A DNA stretch of 64,000 nt, taken from assembly GCA_041397725.1 (NCBI GenBank), contig JAWKVZ010000007.1:62001-126000 (forward strand), in the 5' to 3' direction. The stretch's first letter is position 1; the number at the start of each line of letters is the position of its first letter. Source of the DNA: JAGRKR01 sp041397725 (GTDB lineage Bacteria; Pseudomonadota; Alphaproteobacteria; Rhizobiales; Hyphomicrobiaceae). Below, one piece after another: positions 8,960 to 18,065 of the stretch. Position numbers and translations under genes: made by a program. The notes under the pieces were generated by a model. It did no database searches. It was not told the origin of the DNA and worked only from the letters and a program-made list of their open reading frames with translations.

Positions 8960-10348
8960 TCAGGGTCCGGGCGTATTGGTGACGAGATAGCCGATCGTGC
9001 GCCCGAGCTCCGAGCGTCGCCGCTCGAGATGGGCGAACACGTCCTTGGCGTGCAGCGGTCGTCCGGTGTCGCGGATGCGGCTCGTCTCCGCCATCGTCAA
9101 CTCGTCGAGCAGAGGTTGCGCGGTCCGGTGCAGCATGGCGACAGCGGCGATCGTGCGTCGCGTCATGTTGTCGGGCACCTTCGGCACGACGTCGGCGATG
9201 AACGTCTTGACGCGCTCCGAGAGATGGCTGGCGAGGCGGCCGAACAGCCCGACGACACGGACGAGCATGTCCTCCTTGAAGCGATAGTCGTGCTCCTCCA
9301 TCCAGGCGAACAGCTTGGTCATGATCAGGTCCTGCAGGCGCAGGCGCGACGTGACGCGATAGTCCTGCCACTCCGCCACCAGATCGAAGGCCGGCTCGAG
9401 CTCGATGTCGCCCGGCGCGAAGGTCTCGATCGCCTTGACGCCGATGCGATCGATGAAATCGCGGTTCCTCATGTCGAAGCGCGTCGGATAGCTCGGCAGC
9501 ACGACCGCCCCCTCGCTCGCCATCTCGAACGCCAGCCGCACGAGCTTGGAGCAGAACAGCTCCTTGTAGCCCGACGGCACCATCGTGAAGTCGTAGTAGA
9601 TGTGCGGCGCCTCGCCGTTACGCGACTTGGTGACGTGCGCGTGGATCAGCTCGGCGGCCCTGGCGGCCAGCGCGGCGTCCTTGTGGCGATAGACGACGGC
9701 TCTGCCGAGGCCATGCTCGAGCGCGTAGTCCAGCGTATTGATGATGGCGCCTTCCTCGATCAGGCTCTCCACCACGAAAGCCTTGCCGGCCTGATCCACA
9801 TAGATCATCGACAGGTGCGAGAACTGCGTGTCGACGTCGCCGATGCGGGCGATGGCCGCGCTGTTGTGATGCAGCCCGCGCACGAGCATGACGTCGCCCG
9901 AGCGGAACGCGAACGGCTGGCCGCCGGCATCGGCGGCGAAAAAGGTCTGATGCTCGAGCCCCGCGAAGGCACGCGGCATCGGATCGCCATCGACGTGCTT
10001 CTCGAAGCCGATGGACAGCTCGCCGAGCATATCGCCGGCATAGCGGGCCGCCCGGAAGACGTCGCGGAGCGTGCGCTCGACATCGCGCGACATGAAGCCG
10101 GCGTGTCGCCACTCGTCGAGCCGCGAGCGCAAGGCCACGCGCAACTCGAACATCCGCCGCATCAGGTCCGGGGCCATGCGCGCCACGTCGGCGGCATCGT
10201 AGTGATCGAGATGAACGCTGAAGATGGCTCGATAAGTATCTGCGAGCGAGCGAGCCAGCTCGTTGGCGCTCGAGACCGGACGCAATGCGAAACGCGCGAT
10301 CTGGTCGAACCGCTCGCGCAAATGCTCGCCACGACAGGCCTGGAGCAC
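8960..10348 (-). CDS. YiiX/YebB-like permuted papain-fold cysteine hydrolase
   Basis: A 462-residue protein whose middle resembles the YaeF/YiiX permuted NlpC/P60-papain family, in which His and an acidic residue precede the Cys. The segment SGDVMLVRG (150-158) is followed by His178 (FSHLSMI), Glu194 (FVVESLIEEG) and Cys266 (ELFCSKLV), in the expected permuted order. About 145 N-terminal and 180 C-terminal residues are additional and mostly helical, so it is larger than YiiX itself. No signal peptide is visible. Activity is presumed amidase or thioesterase. GTG start at 10348 with a strong GGGGGAGG site. Family assignment is good, substrate unknown. Confidence 0.72.
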   Translation of the reverse strand: MLQACRGEHLRERFDQIARFALRPVSSANELARSLADTYRAIFSVHLDHYDAADVARMAPDLMRRMFELRVALRSRLDEWRHAGFMSRDVERTLRDVFRAARYAGDMLGELSIGFEKHVDGDPMPRAFAGLEHQTFFAADAGGQPFAFRSGDVMLVRGLHHNSAAIARIGDVDTQFSHLSMIYVDQAGKAFVVESLIEEGAIINTLDYALEHGLGRAVVYRHKDAALAARAAELIHAHVTKSRNGEAPHIYYDFTMVPSGYKELFCSKLVRLAFEMASEGAVVLPSYPTRFDMRNRDFIDRIGVKAIETFAPGDIELEPAFDLVAEWQDYRVTSRLRLQDLIMTKLFAWMEEHDYRFKEDMLVRVVGLFGRLASHLSERVKTFIADVVPKVPDNMTRRTIAAVAMLHRTAQPLLDELTMAETSRIRDTGRPLHAKDVFAHLERRRSELGRTIGYLVTNTPGP

Positions 10349-10532
10349 GCGACACCTCCCCCTCAGGTTCCCTCGCCGGCGGGCGCGCGTGACGGCCCGC
10401 GGACCGTCGCGGGCTCGCGCGGTCGGCCGAAAGCGACAGCGCGAGAACGCAGGTCCTTGTTATCGATTGCAGTCTAGAGCGGGATTGCGATCCTTGAAAG
10501 ACATGCGCGCGGTCCCCTCGGGCTGCGGGCCG

Positions 10533-11918
10533 TCAAACGCGCCCGCGCCTTGCAGGCTGCCTGGCTTTTGCGCTGCGTCGGCGCTTGGGCGGCGCCGGGG
10601 ATGCCTGCGGCTCCGCCTGGGGCGATGCCTCCGCCGCCGCGCCCTCCGCCTCCGCCGCCGCCGTCTCCGTATCGTCGAGCCCGATCAGCAGGGCGCGGGC
10701 GCGCGCCTCGATGGCCTCGACCACCTTCGGCAGGAGCGGGTGCGGGCCAGCCGGCATGGCGGCGACCTCCTCGGCGGCGGACCGGGCCTCGGCGAGCGTG
10801 GCGAGAGCCAGGGCCTTGACGCGCGCCATGAGTCGCGAGGCGTTGAGACCGCAATCCCCGGCAAAAACCTGCCAGTTACGGCGCTTCAAGTGCTCGCCGC
10901 GACGCTGGCCGGCAATCTTCTGCGCGAGGTTGCGCGTGACCCCGTCCCACACGGCGGCGCACATGACGTCGTAGATCGGCGCCAGCGTGAAGCCGCGCCC
11001 GGAGATCATCAGCGAATAGTTCTTGGCATGCGCATCGGTATTGCACGCGAGCACGTTGAGGATGACGTAATCGAGCAGCGCCAGCACGTCCGGCGCTCGC
11101 ATGGCGTTGCGGGTCAATGCGAACATGTCGGCGAGGCTCGGGCCGCGAATGCCGGTCTGGTTGCTCTCGTACTTCGCCGAAGGCGGCTTGCCGAGCGCCT
11201 GGCAGAAGTCTTCCTGATGCAGACGCCGCCAGCGGCCGGCCTGCTCGAGGCGGTCGTAGCGAGTGACGAGAAGGTAGCTGCGGCGGCCGGCCCGGCCCGT
11301 CGACACCGCCGGCGCCGTGAGACCGAGCCGGCGCGCCAGCACGAGGCACAGCGCCTCGTTCTGCACGCCGCCGAACAGACGGTCGGAATCGGGCTTCAGG
11401 ATGTGCGTCGAGGGTGCGCCGTCGTGCGGGATGGCGAGTCCGCCATCGGACGTGACGGCGACGCCGAGCTTGCTCTGCACGCCGGCGAGCGACATCGACA
11501 CGCCGTCCTCGCCGACCAGGAACGGCTTGTTGGGCAGTTCCTCGATGATGCGCTCGAGCACCGCTTCGCCGGGAATGGTGCGCCAGCCGCCGGAGCTGGC
11601 CGAGCCGGGCTTGCCGATGGACAGCGCACCGGCGGTATCGCGACCGATCTCGGAGAGGATGGCGACGACGTCCTCCGGCGCGGCACCGAGCTTCAGGCCG
11701 ACGGCGCGAAGCTGGGACGCTTCGGGCAGCAGGTTGGCGGCCCAGGGCACGAACACCCGGGGCGCGATGCGTCGCGGCGACAGCGGCATGGTCATGGAGA
11801 GCGGGAAGGCGCCGCGTGTGCGCAGCCAAGCGGGATCGTAGACGAAGGACGGCCCGTCCTCGTGCGTCTCGATCACGCCGACGGGACGGGACTCGTAGTA
11901 GACCGCCAGCTCAGCCAC
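10533..11918 (-). CDS. hipA: HipA family serine/threonine kinase toxin
   Basis: Toxin kinase of a type II toxin-antitoxin pair; characterised HipA proteins phosphorylate a tRNA synthetase such as GltX. 461 residues. The nucleotide-binding loop SLAGVQSK is at 143-150, ILKPD at 173-177, catalytic loop CNTDAHAKN with Asp295 and Asn300, and the metal-binding APIYD with Asp317, so the kinase looks intact. The C-terminal 45 residues (about 417-461) are a low-complexity Ala/Glu/Pro stretch ending in Arg/Lys-rich sequence, absent from E. coli HipA. The GTG start overlaps the hipB stop by 8 bases (GTGGCTGA) with a GGAGG site in hipB, indicating translational coupling. Confidence 0.92.
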   Translation of the reverse strand: MAELAVYYESRPVGVIETHEDGPSFVYDPAWLRTRGAFPLSMTMPLSPRRIAPRVFVPWAANLLPEASQLRAVGLKLGAAPEDVVAILSEIGRDTAGALSIGKPGSASSGGWRTIPGEAVLERIIEELPNKPFLVGEDGVSMSLAGVQSKLGVAVTSDGGLAIPHDGAPSTHILKPDSDRLFGGVQNEALCLVLARRLGLTAPAVSTGRAGRRSYLLVTRYDRLEQAGRWRRLHQEDFCQALGKPPSAKYESNQTGIRGPSLADMFALTRNAMRAPDVLALLDYVILNVLACNTDAHAKNYSLMISGRGFTLAPIYDVMCAAVWDGVTRNLAQKIAGQRRGEHLKRRNWQVFAGDCGLNASRLMARVKALALATLAEARSAAEEVAAMPAGPHPLLPKVVEAIEARARALLIGLDDTETAAAEAEGAAAEASPQAEPQASPAPPKRRRSAKARQPARRGRV

Positions 11919-12246
11919 GGGCCGGCGCCTCCATGTCGTCGGGCAACTCCGGCAGATCGTCCGGCAGATCCGGCAGCAGGGCATTGTCGTCGCCAGCGCC
12001 GGCGCTCATCAGGTCGAGGGGCCTGAGCCCTACGGCTTCCGCGACCAGCAGCGCCTTGCCGAGCTGGCAGGTCGGCTTGCCGGCCTCGAGCTCGATGATG
12101 AAGCGGCGGCCGAGCCCCGTGGCCAGCGCCAGATCGTCCTGGCGCATGCCGAGCGCCTCGCGCCGTTCGCGCACGGCAGCGCCGAAGCGGGCCGCCTGCT
12201 CGCGTCCGTTGGGGCTCGTCTCGCTGCTCGCTGGGCGTCCGCTCAC
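11911..12246 (-). CDS. hipB: HipB-like XRE antitoxin and autorepressor
   Basis: DNA-binding antitoxin partner of HipA. An XRE helix-turn-helix spans about 20-75 (FGAAVRERREALGMRQDDLA, GLGRRFIIELEAGKPT), followed by an acidic Pro/Asp/Leu-rich tail (about 82-108), a plausible HipA-contacting segment. I choose GTG at 12246 (111 residues): a promoter with operator lies just upstream, GAGG sits 8 nt before it, and it leaves every operator copy outside the coding sequence. An ATG at 12297 gives 128 residues but lacks a ribosome site and would place the first operator inside the gene. Coupled to hipA by an 8-base overlap. Confidence 0.85.
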   Translation of the reverse strand: MSGRPASSETSPNGREQAARFGAAVRERREALGMRQDDLALATGLGRRFIIELEAGKPTCQLGKALLVAEAVGLRPLDLMSAGAGDDNALLPDLPDDLPELPDDMEAPARG

Positions 12247-12262
12247 GTTCCTGGCCTCGCGT

Positions 12263-12478
12263 GTTCCTGAGCGGGAACAATAGTGCGATTCGGACATGGC
12301 GCGCAAGGAAAAGTTCCCGTCCGGGAACATAACTGCGGCAGGTCGCGGAAAAGCCGCTGAATGTACCCGCTCAGGAACATTCCTCCTGGAAGTCACTGTT
12401 TCAACGCCTGATGTACCCGCTCGGGGACGTCATGGCCTCCGGCAGGCCTCCGCAGCGACAATGTTCCCGACCGGGAAT
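12263..12478. promoter_or_regulatory. Array of five 16-bp palindromic operators at exact 50-bp spacing
   Basis: Five copies of a palindrome with consensus GTTCCCGNNCGGGAAC: O1 12263-12278 GTTCCTGAGCGGGAAC; O2 12313-12328 GTTCCCGTCCGGGAAC; O3 12363-12378 GTACCCGCTCAGGAAC; O4 12413-12428 GTACCCGCTCGGGGAC; O5 12463-12478 GTTCCCGACCGGGAAT. Start-to-start distance is 50 bp each time, while the four 34-bp spacers share no obvious sequence. No sixth copy is present at 12213 or 12513. They precede hipBA and are the expected target of HipB (inference from family: E. coli HipB binds several palindromes upstream of its operon). O1 overlaps the likely -10 box. Confidence 0.88.
12277..12306 (-). promoter_or_regulatory. 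Probable hipBA promoter
   Basis: Leftward -35-like TTGCGC (12301-12306) and -10-like TATTGT (12277-12282) separated by 18 bp. O1 overlaps the -10 element and O2 lies just upstream of the -35, a layout suited to autorepression. The predicted transcript would begin about 20-25 nt before the GTG start of hipB. Confidence 0.5.
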
Positions 12479-12482
12479 GCAA

Positions 12483-12516
12483 AACCGCCGGCCACGGAGC
12501 CCCGCGGCCGGCGGTT
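12483..12516 (-). terminator. Intrinsic terminator of leuC
   Basis: A perfect 11-bp stem, AACCGCCGGCC (12483-12493) with GGCCGGCGGTT (12506-12516), 12-nt loop. On the minus strand the stem is followed by TTTTGC. It lies about 35 nt past the leuC stop and separates leuC from the hip operator array. Confidence 0.75.
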
Positions 12517-12549
12517 CAGGAGAAATCGGCGTCCGTGCCTCGGCAGGCG

Positions 12550-13950
12550 TCAGCCGATGCTGCGCACGTCCACGAAATGGCCAGCGATCGCCGCGGCCGC
12601 CGCCATGACCGGCGAGACCAGATGCGTGCGGCCCTGCGGCCCCTGACGGCCCTGGAAGTTGCGGTTGGAGGTCGAAGCACAGCGCTCCTTGGGCTTCAGG
12701 CGGTCGGCATTCATGGCCAGGCACATGGAGCAGCCCGGCTCGCGCCACTCGAAGCCGGCGGCCAGGAAGATCTTGTCGAGCCCCTCCTGTTCGGCCTGAT
12801 CCTTGACGATGCCCGAGCCGGGAACGATCAGCGCGTTGACGTGACTCGCGACCGACTTGCCCTGGACGAGCCGCGCGGCGGCCCGCAGATCCTCGATACG
12901 GCTGTTCGTGCACGAGCCGATGAAGACCCTGTCGATCTTGATGTCGGTCATGCGCGTGCCGGGCGTGAGGCCCATGTAGTCGAGCGAGCGCTGCATGGCG
13001 GCACGCTTGCCCTCGTCCTCGACCTTGGCCGGATCTGGCACGACGCCGGTGACGCTGACGACGTCCTCGGGGCTCGTGCCCCAGGTGAGCGTCGGCGGCA
13101 GGTTGCCGGCGTCCAGCCGCACCACGCGATCGAAATGCGCGCCGTCGTCGCTGTGCAGCGTCTCCCAGAAGCGCATCGCGTCGTCCCAGTCCTTGCCCTT
13201 GGGCGCCTTGGGGCGGCCCTTCAGGTACTCGTAGGTGCGCTCGTCGGGCGCCACCATGCCGGCGCGCGCGCCACCCTCGATGGTCATGTTGCAGACCGTC
13301 ATGCGGCCTTCCATCGACAGCGCTCGAATGGCCTCTCCGGCATACTCGATGACATGGCCGGTGCCGCCGGCCGTGCCGATCTCGCCGATGATGGCGAGAA
13401 TGATGTCCTTGGCGCTCACGCCATCGCCGAGCTTGCCGTCGACGACGACATGCATGTTCTTGGCCTTGCGCTGGATGAGCGTCTGCGTGGCCAGCACGTG
13501 CTCGACCTCGGAGGTGCCGATGCCGTGCGCCAGCGCGCCGAAGGCTCCGTGCGTGGAGGTGTGGCTGTCGCCGCAGACGATGGTCGTGCCGGGCAGCGTG
13601 AAGCCCTGCTCAGGGCCGATCACGTGTACGATGCCCTGCCGACGGTCGACCTCGTTGAAGTACTCGACGCCGAACTCGGCGCAGTTCTCGGCCAGCGTCT
13701 CGACCTGCAGCTTGGCCTCGGGATCATCGATGCCGTGCGAGCGGTCCGTCGTCGGCACGTTGTGATCGACCACGGCCAGCGTCCGCTCGGGCGACCGCAG
13801 CTTGCGGCCCGTCGCGCGCAGCCCCTCGAAGGCCTGCGGACTGGTGACTTCGTGCACCAGATGCCGGTCGATGTAGAGCAGACACGTCCCGTCTGCCTCG
13901 CGGTCGACGACATGGGCATCAAAAATCTTGTCATAAAGTGTCTTAGCCAT
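12550..13950 (-). CDS. leuC: 3-isopropylmalate dehydratase large subunit
   Basis: Large subunit of isopropylmalate isomerase, which converts 2- to 3-isopropylmalate in leucine biosynthesis and needs LeuD (encoded at 54485-55090). 466 residues, the standard length. Starts [15 protein letters not shown]; contains [21 protein letters not shown], and the three [4Fe-4S] ligand cysteines in IGSCTNSR and [12 protein letters not shown] 13950 follows a GGAG site; the open frame extends further upstream only through the leader. Separated from its partner subunit by about 41 kb, so the two are not co-transcribed. Confidence 0.97.
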   Translation of the reverse strand: MAKTLYDKIFDAHVVDREADGTCLLYIDRHLVHEVTSPQAFEGLRATGRKLRSPERTLAVVDHNVPTTDRSHGIDDPEAKLQVETLAENCAEFGVEYFNEVDRRQGIVHVIGPEQGFTLPGTTIVCGDSHTSTHGAFGALAHGIGTSEVEHVLATQTLIQRKAKNMHVVVDGKLGDGVSAKDIILAIIGEIGTAGGTGHVIEYAGEAIRALSMEGRMTVCNMTIEGGARAGMVAPDERTYEYLKGRPKAPKGKDWDDAMRFWETLHSDDGAHFDRVVRLDAGNLPPTLTWGTSPEDVVSVTGVVPDPAKVEDEGKRAAMQRSLDYMGLTPGTRMTDIKIDRVFIGSCTNSRIEDLRAAARLVQGKSVASHVNALIVPGSGIVKDQAEQEGLDKIFLAAGFEWREPGCSMCLAMNADRLKPKERCASTSNRNFQGRQGPQGRTHLVSPVMAAAAAIAGHFVDVRSIG

Positions 13951-14066
13951 AGGGCTCCGCTCCACAAAACAGCTCTCGCGCTTCTGATAGCGCCTTCCTT
14001 GCGTGCGGGCAAATACCCATGCGCGCCCGGCGACGCGGGCGCCGCACAACAGCGCGACAAGGGGGT

Positions 14067-14181
14067 AAAAAAAGAGAAGACCGGGCACGAAGCCCGGCCC
14101 AGTAAAGTTGACCGACCTGCAGGCCGGCGAGAAGGCAACAAAGGGAGGGTACTGCCTTCTCTGCTGTCCGTCACAGCAGAG
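14067..14181 (-). promoter_or_regulatory. Structured leader with intrinsic terminator upstream of leuC (possible attenuator)
   Basis: Reading leftward there are three stem-loops. The first is 8 bp (14159-14166 with 14174-14181). The second is 9 bp (14129-14137 with 14153-14161) and shares bases 14159-14161 with the first. Third is an 8-bp stem with one wobble (14079-14086 with 14092-14099) followed by seven T residues (minus strand, 14073-14067), about 120 nt before the leuC start. It may simply terminate the upstream LysR gene, whose stop is at 14324, or act as a leuC attenuator. The only short frame before it, nine codons from ATG at 14250, has one Leu codon, which does not support classic leader-peptide attenuation. 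Confidence 0.55.
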
Positions 14182-14234
14182 GAACTATCGACCCTGTTGA
14201 CACGAAACGGCAATACACTGTTAAGCATGCCGCA

Positions 14235-14251
14235 TATGCAGATTCTGCATA
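14235..14251. promoter_or_regulatory. Perfect 17-bp palindrome between lysR and leuC
   Basis: TATGCAGA T TCTGCATA is an 8-bp perfect inverted repeat about a single central base, in the non-coding interval upstream of leuC. It looks like a dimeric repressor or activator site. Which protein binds is unknown; the adjacent LysR-type regulator is a candidate only by position. Confidence 0.5.
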
Positions 14252-14323
14252 GCTCGCGCCACAACGCCGAGCAAGCGACCGCGGCAACCCACGCGGGCCT
14301 GAACTAGCGGGTGCCGCCCGCGA

Positions 14324-15214
14324 TCAGAACTTCCACTGCTTCGACTTGGATACGAGGAAGTCGCGAAACACCTGCACGCGCTTCGAGTTCCGCAGCTCCT
14401 CCGGATAGACGAAGAACACGGTGAGCGAGGGCAGCTCGAGTTCCCGCAGCACGGGCACGAAGTCCCGCTCGTTCTCGACGAGATAGTCGGGGATCACGCC
14501 GAGGCCGATGCCGGCCGCAATGGCCGACTTGAGCGCGAGCACGCCATTGGCGCGGTAGAACGGCACGCGCGGGGGCTGGTTTTCGCGCCCGGCCGTCTCC
14601 AGCCAATTGATCTCGGCCAGATGCGGGGGCGGATTGCCGGCGAAGGCCACCAGCCGGTGCGTATCGAGATCCGCCAGCGTGCGTGGCGTATTCCTGGTTC
14701 GCAGGTATTGGGCGGAGGCATAGACATGCATGTGCATGTTCAGCAGGGGGCGGCGTATCAGCTCGGCTTGCTGCGGCTCCTGCGCCCAGATCGCCACGTC
14801 GGCGGCACGCATGGCGATATCCATCTGATGGTCGGTCAGGATCAGCTCGATGCGGATATCGGGATAGAGCTCGTAGAACTCCTTGAGCCGCGGCGTCAGC
14901 CAGACCGTGCCGAAGCCCGGCGGGGCGGTGACACGCAGGTCGCCGGACGGCTTCGTGGTGGTATCGGTCAGCAGGATCTCTGCCGCGTGGAGCTTGGCGA
15001 AGACCTCGTGCGCCGTCCGATAGAGCAGCTCGCCCTGCTCCGTCAGCACCAGGCCGCGGGCGTGCCGGTGGAACAGTGGCATCTTGAGCTCACGCTCGAG
15101 CGCGCTCACCTGCCGGCTCACCGCGGACTGGCTCATGTTGAGCACGTCGCCCGCATGCGTGAAGCTGCCGGCTTCCGCGGCGGCATGGAAGATACGAAGC
15201 TTGTCCCAATCCAT
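14324..15214 (-). CDS. LysR-family transcriptional regulator
   Basis: 296 residues. N-terminal winged helix-turn-helix (MDWDKLRIFHAAAEAGSFTH, then LNMSQSAVSRQVSALE) and a C-terminal substrate-binding domain (about 90-296) with typical segments such as GDLRVTAPPGFG and AIAAGIGLGVIPDYL. ATG at 15214 has GGAG upstream. It lies downstream of trxB in the same orientation with about 155 bp between, so may share transcripts. The ligand and targets are unknown. Confidence 0.9.
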   Translation of the reverse strand: MDWDKLRIFHAAAEAGSFTHAGDVLNMSQSAVSRQVSALERELKMPLFHRHARGLVLTEQGELLYRTAHEVFAKLHAAEILLTDTTTKPSGDLRVTAPPGFGTVWLTPRLKEFYELYPDIRIELILTDHQMDIAMRAADVAIWAQEPQQAELIRRPLLNMHMHVYASAQYLRTRNTPRTLADLDTHRLVAFAGNPPPHLAEINWLETAGRENQPPRVPFYRANGVLALKSAIAAGIGLGVIPDYLVENERDFVPVLRELELPSLTVFFVYPEELRNSKRVQVFRDFLVSKSKQWKF

Positions 15215-15369
15215 ATCCGCTCCACCCGCCTCGCCCTGTCGGTCACCGACCGCGGGCACTCCACCACCGTCGCCCGGGAGCCGTGGCCGGCACGCCCGAT
15301 CCAGGAAGCGGGGCGCGTTCCGCTCTCGCGAGGCAAGCCGCGATCACGGCCTGCCCGACCGTTCGCACT

Positions 15370-16326
<957 letters not shown>

Positions 16327-16418
16327 TCACCTCGGTAAGAGCATTCGTCTCTAGCGCGGCCGCGATGCGATCGGCCCGGACGGCACCTCGCGCGCGACGA
16401 CGCGCAATCTACATGCCT

Positions 16419-17342
16419 TCAGCGCTCTGCGACATACTTCATCGTCCGGCGCGTCACTGGCGGCGCATAGAGCACCTTGCGATGGCCGAGACCCTCGAAA
16501 GCCGCGAGCTCGGCCGCCGGCGCCGCCGCGACGATCTGCTCGGCGTGCGCGAACGGCACCTCGTCGTCGTCGCGGCTGTGGATCACGAGCACCGGAAAAC
16601 GGCAGGACTTCAGCAGCTCGACGGCCGAGAATGTGGCCAGCGGCCGGTGCCCGACACGACAGATGTGCGCCTCGTACGCGCGTTGCGCGGCCGGCGTGAG
16701 GCCGAGCGTACGACCGAAATCCAGGGTCATGTCCCCCAGACGATTGGGCGTCGCGACCAGCACCATCTTCTGGAACGCCGCGGTGTGCGGCATCGGCGGA
16801 CCGCCTTCGGCGACGAGCAGGGCGACCAGGCCACCGAAGCTGTGGGCGACAACCGCGTCGAAGGGACCGAGAGCATCGACCACACGAAGCATCGCGCGCG
16901 CGCACGCCGCGAGATTCGTGCACCTTCCCGCGGACTTGCCGTGCGCCGGGAAATCGAAGGCCACGACCCGAAAGCCCGACCGGCGCAGTGGCTCGGTGAA
17001 GGCCATCATGAACGAGGCCTCGCTCGTCCAGCCGTGCACGAGGAGCACGGCGCCGCGCGCCGGTGTCACATCGGGCTCGAAGACATAGGCCTGCAGGTCC
17101 GCCTCGCGGTTGCGTACGCGCACCAGCCCCGCATTGCGCAAATGGTATCGGGCGCGCGCCGAGAGCTCCTGATGATTTTCAGGCCAGCGTGGCCACTGCC
17201 GCGGCGTGCAGAACCGCCGGAAGGCCAGATCGCCGGCCCGGTTGGGTGCGATCCGGCTCAAAGCCGCCAGTTCGGCGGCAGATCCTCTGGCGACACTTCC
17301 ATCCATCGTTCGGAATGCGGCGTGACTCTGGAACGCGTCCAT
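16419..17342 (-). CDS. Alpha/beta hydrolase
   Basis: 307-residue alpha/beta-hydrolase fold protein. Oxyanion-hole LLVHGWTSE at about 100-108, nucleophile Ser168 in AHSFGG, acidic residue in HSRDDDEVPF and terminal histidine in GLGHRKVL complete a catalytic triad. The first 90 residues form an unusual extension before the hydrolase core. No signal peptide. Physiological substrate unknown; esterase or lipase-like activity is a general inference. Confidence 0.82.
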   Translation of the reverse strand: MDAFQSHAAFRTMDGSVARGSAAELAALSRIAPNRAGDLAFRRFCTPRQWPRWPENHQELSARARYHLRNAGLVRVRNREADLQAYVFEPDVTPARGAVLLVHGWTSEASFMMAFTEPLRRSGFRVVAFDFPAHGKSAGRCTNLAACARAMLRVVDALGPFDAVVAHSFGGLVALLVAEGGPPMPHTAAFQKMVLVATPNRLGDMTLDFGRTLGLTPAAQRAYEAHICRVGHRPLATFSAVELLKSCRFPVLVIHSRDDDEVPFAHAEQIVAAAPAAELAAFEGLGHRKVLYAPPVTRRTMKYVAER

Positions 17343-17522
17343 CGAGTGTGGAGATCGTACTCTACCTGTTCGACCAGGAAGCGTGATTCACGACTTCGAC
17401 AGTCCCTCCCCTGCGAGACCAGCGAGGTCGCTCGCACTCTAGGCGCTCGCCAGCCGCCCTGACGATAATGCTACCTGCGTGGTAAATGCTCCGCCACTGC
17501 GGAGGGGCGCGGCAAACCCCGA

Positions 17523-17548
17523 GTCCGAGGGCCCGACGACCCTCGGAC
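17523..17548 (-). terminator. Hairpin downstream of the MarR gene
   Basis: Perfect 9-bp stem GTCCGAGGG (17523-17531) with CCCTCGGAC (17540-17548), 8-nt loop. It lies about 40 nt past the stop at 17586. Only TTT follows within the next ten bases on the minus strand, so the terminator call is moderate. Confidence 0.5.
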
Positions 17549-17585
17549 GCCCGAGAAGGGCGAGGAAACCTCGTGTGCCGGCCGA

Positions 17586-18065
17586 CTACTCGATGACGCT
17601 GTCGCTGGACTGCTCCGCGCGCGTGCGCTCCAGCTCCGTGACGATCGTCATGAGATCGGCCAGGAACTGCTCGCGCTGCTTGGGCGGCAGAGGACTGAGA
17701 AGCCGCTCGTCCACGCGCAACGCGACGGGCTCGGCTGCCTTCAGAACACGCCAGCCTTCCTCCGAGAGCCGCACCGCGTAGGCGCGGGCGTCCTCCTTGG
17801 TACGGCGGCGCTGCAGCAGGCCCTTCTTGAGCATTCGACGCACAACGTCAGCGAGTGTCGAACGGTCGATGCCTGTCCGCTCGACCAATCCCGTCTGGCT
17901 CAGACCCTCATTCTGCGCAACCGTCAGCAAAACCGCATACTGCCGGGGCGTCAGCTCGTCTCGGGTCATCTCTTTCGCGAAGACCTCGCCAGCGCATTGA
18001 CCCACCCGATGCAGCAAATGCACGGGCGACGTCTCGAGTCGGCTATGTATCTGTTCCCGCTTCAT
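17586..18065 (-). CDS. MarR-family transcriptional regulator
   Basis: 159 residues with a central winged helix-turn-helix: LTPRQYAVLLTVAQNEGLSQ, TGIDRSTLADVVRRMLKKGLLQRRR, then the wing EDARAYAVRLSEEG. MarR proteins are dimeric repressors, often released by phenolic ligands or oxidation; only one Cys is present (QCAGEV), in the N-terminal helix. ATG 18065 is preferred; an upstream in-frame start lengthens the protein with unconserved sequence. Bases 18069-18080 just upstream of the start hold the inverted repeat CACTcttcAGTG, a possible autoregulatory site. No obvious target gene adjoins it. Confidence 0.88.
   Translation of the reverse strand: MKREQIHSRLETSPVHLLHRVGQCAGEVFAKEMTRDELTPRQYAVLLTVAQNEGLSQTGLVERTGIDRSTLADVVRRMLKKGLLQRRRTKEDARAYAVRLSEEGWRVLKAAEPVALRVDERLLSPLPPKQREQFLADLMTIVTELERTRAEQSSDSVIE

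Noticed and set aside
5016..9371. Minus-strand open frame of about 1,450 codons opposite priA and the ThDP enzyme gene
   Set aside because: The opposite strand carries two well-conserved enzymes with full motifs. The antisense frame has low-complexity His/Arg/Ala/Gly-rich composition and no recognisable domain; it arises from high-GC codon bias.
12263..12478. CRISPR-like array
   Set aside because: The repeats are only 16-bp palindromes with variants, five copies, and lie at a toxin-antitoxin promoter with no cas genes. A regulatory array explains them better.
14067..14264. Leucine leader peptide for classical attenuation of leuC
   Set aside because: The only complete short frame (nine codons from 14250) has a single Leu codon. 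A Leu-containing frame nearby has no stop before the terminator.
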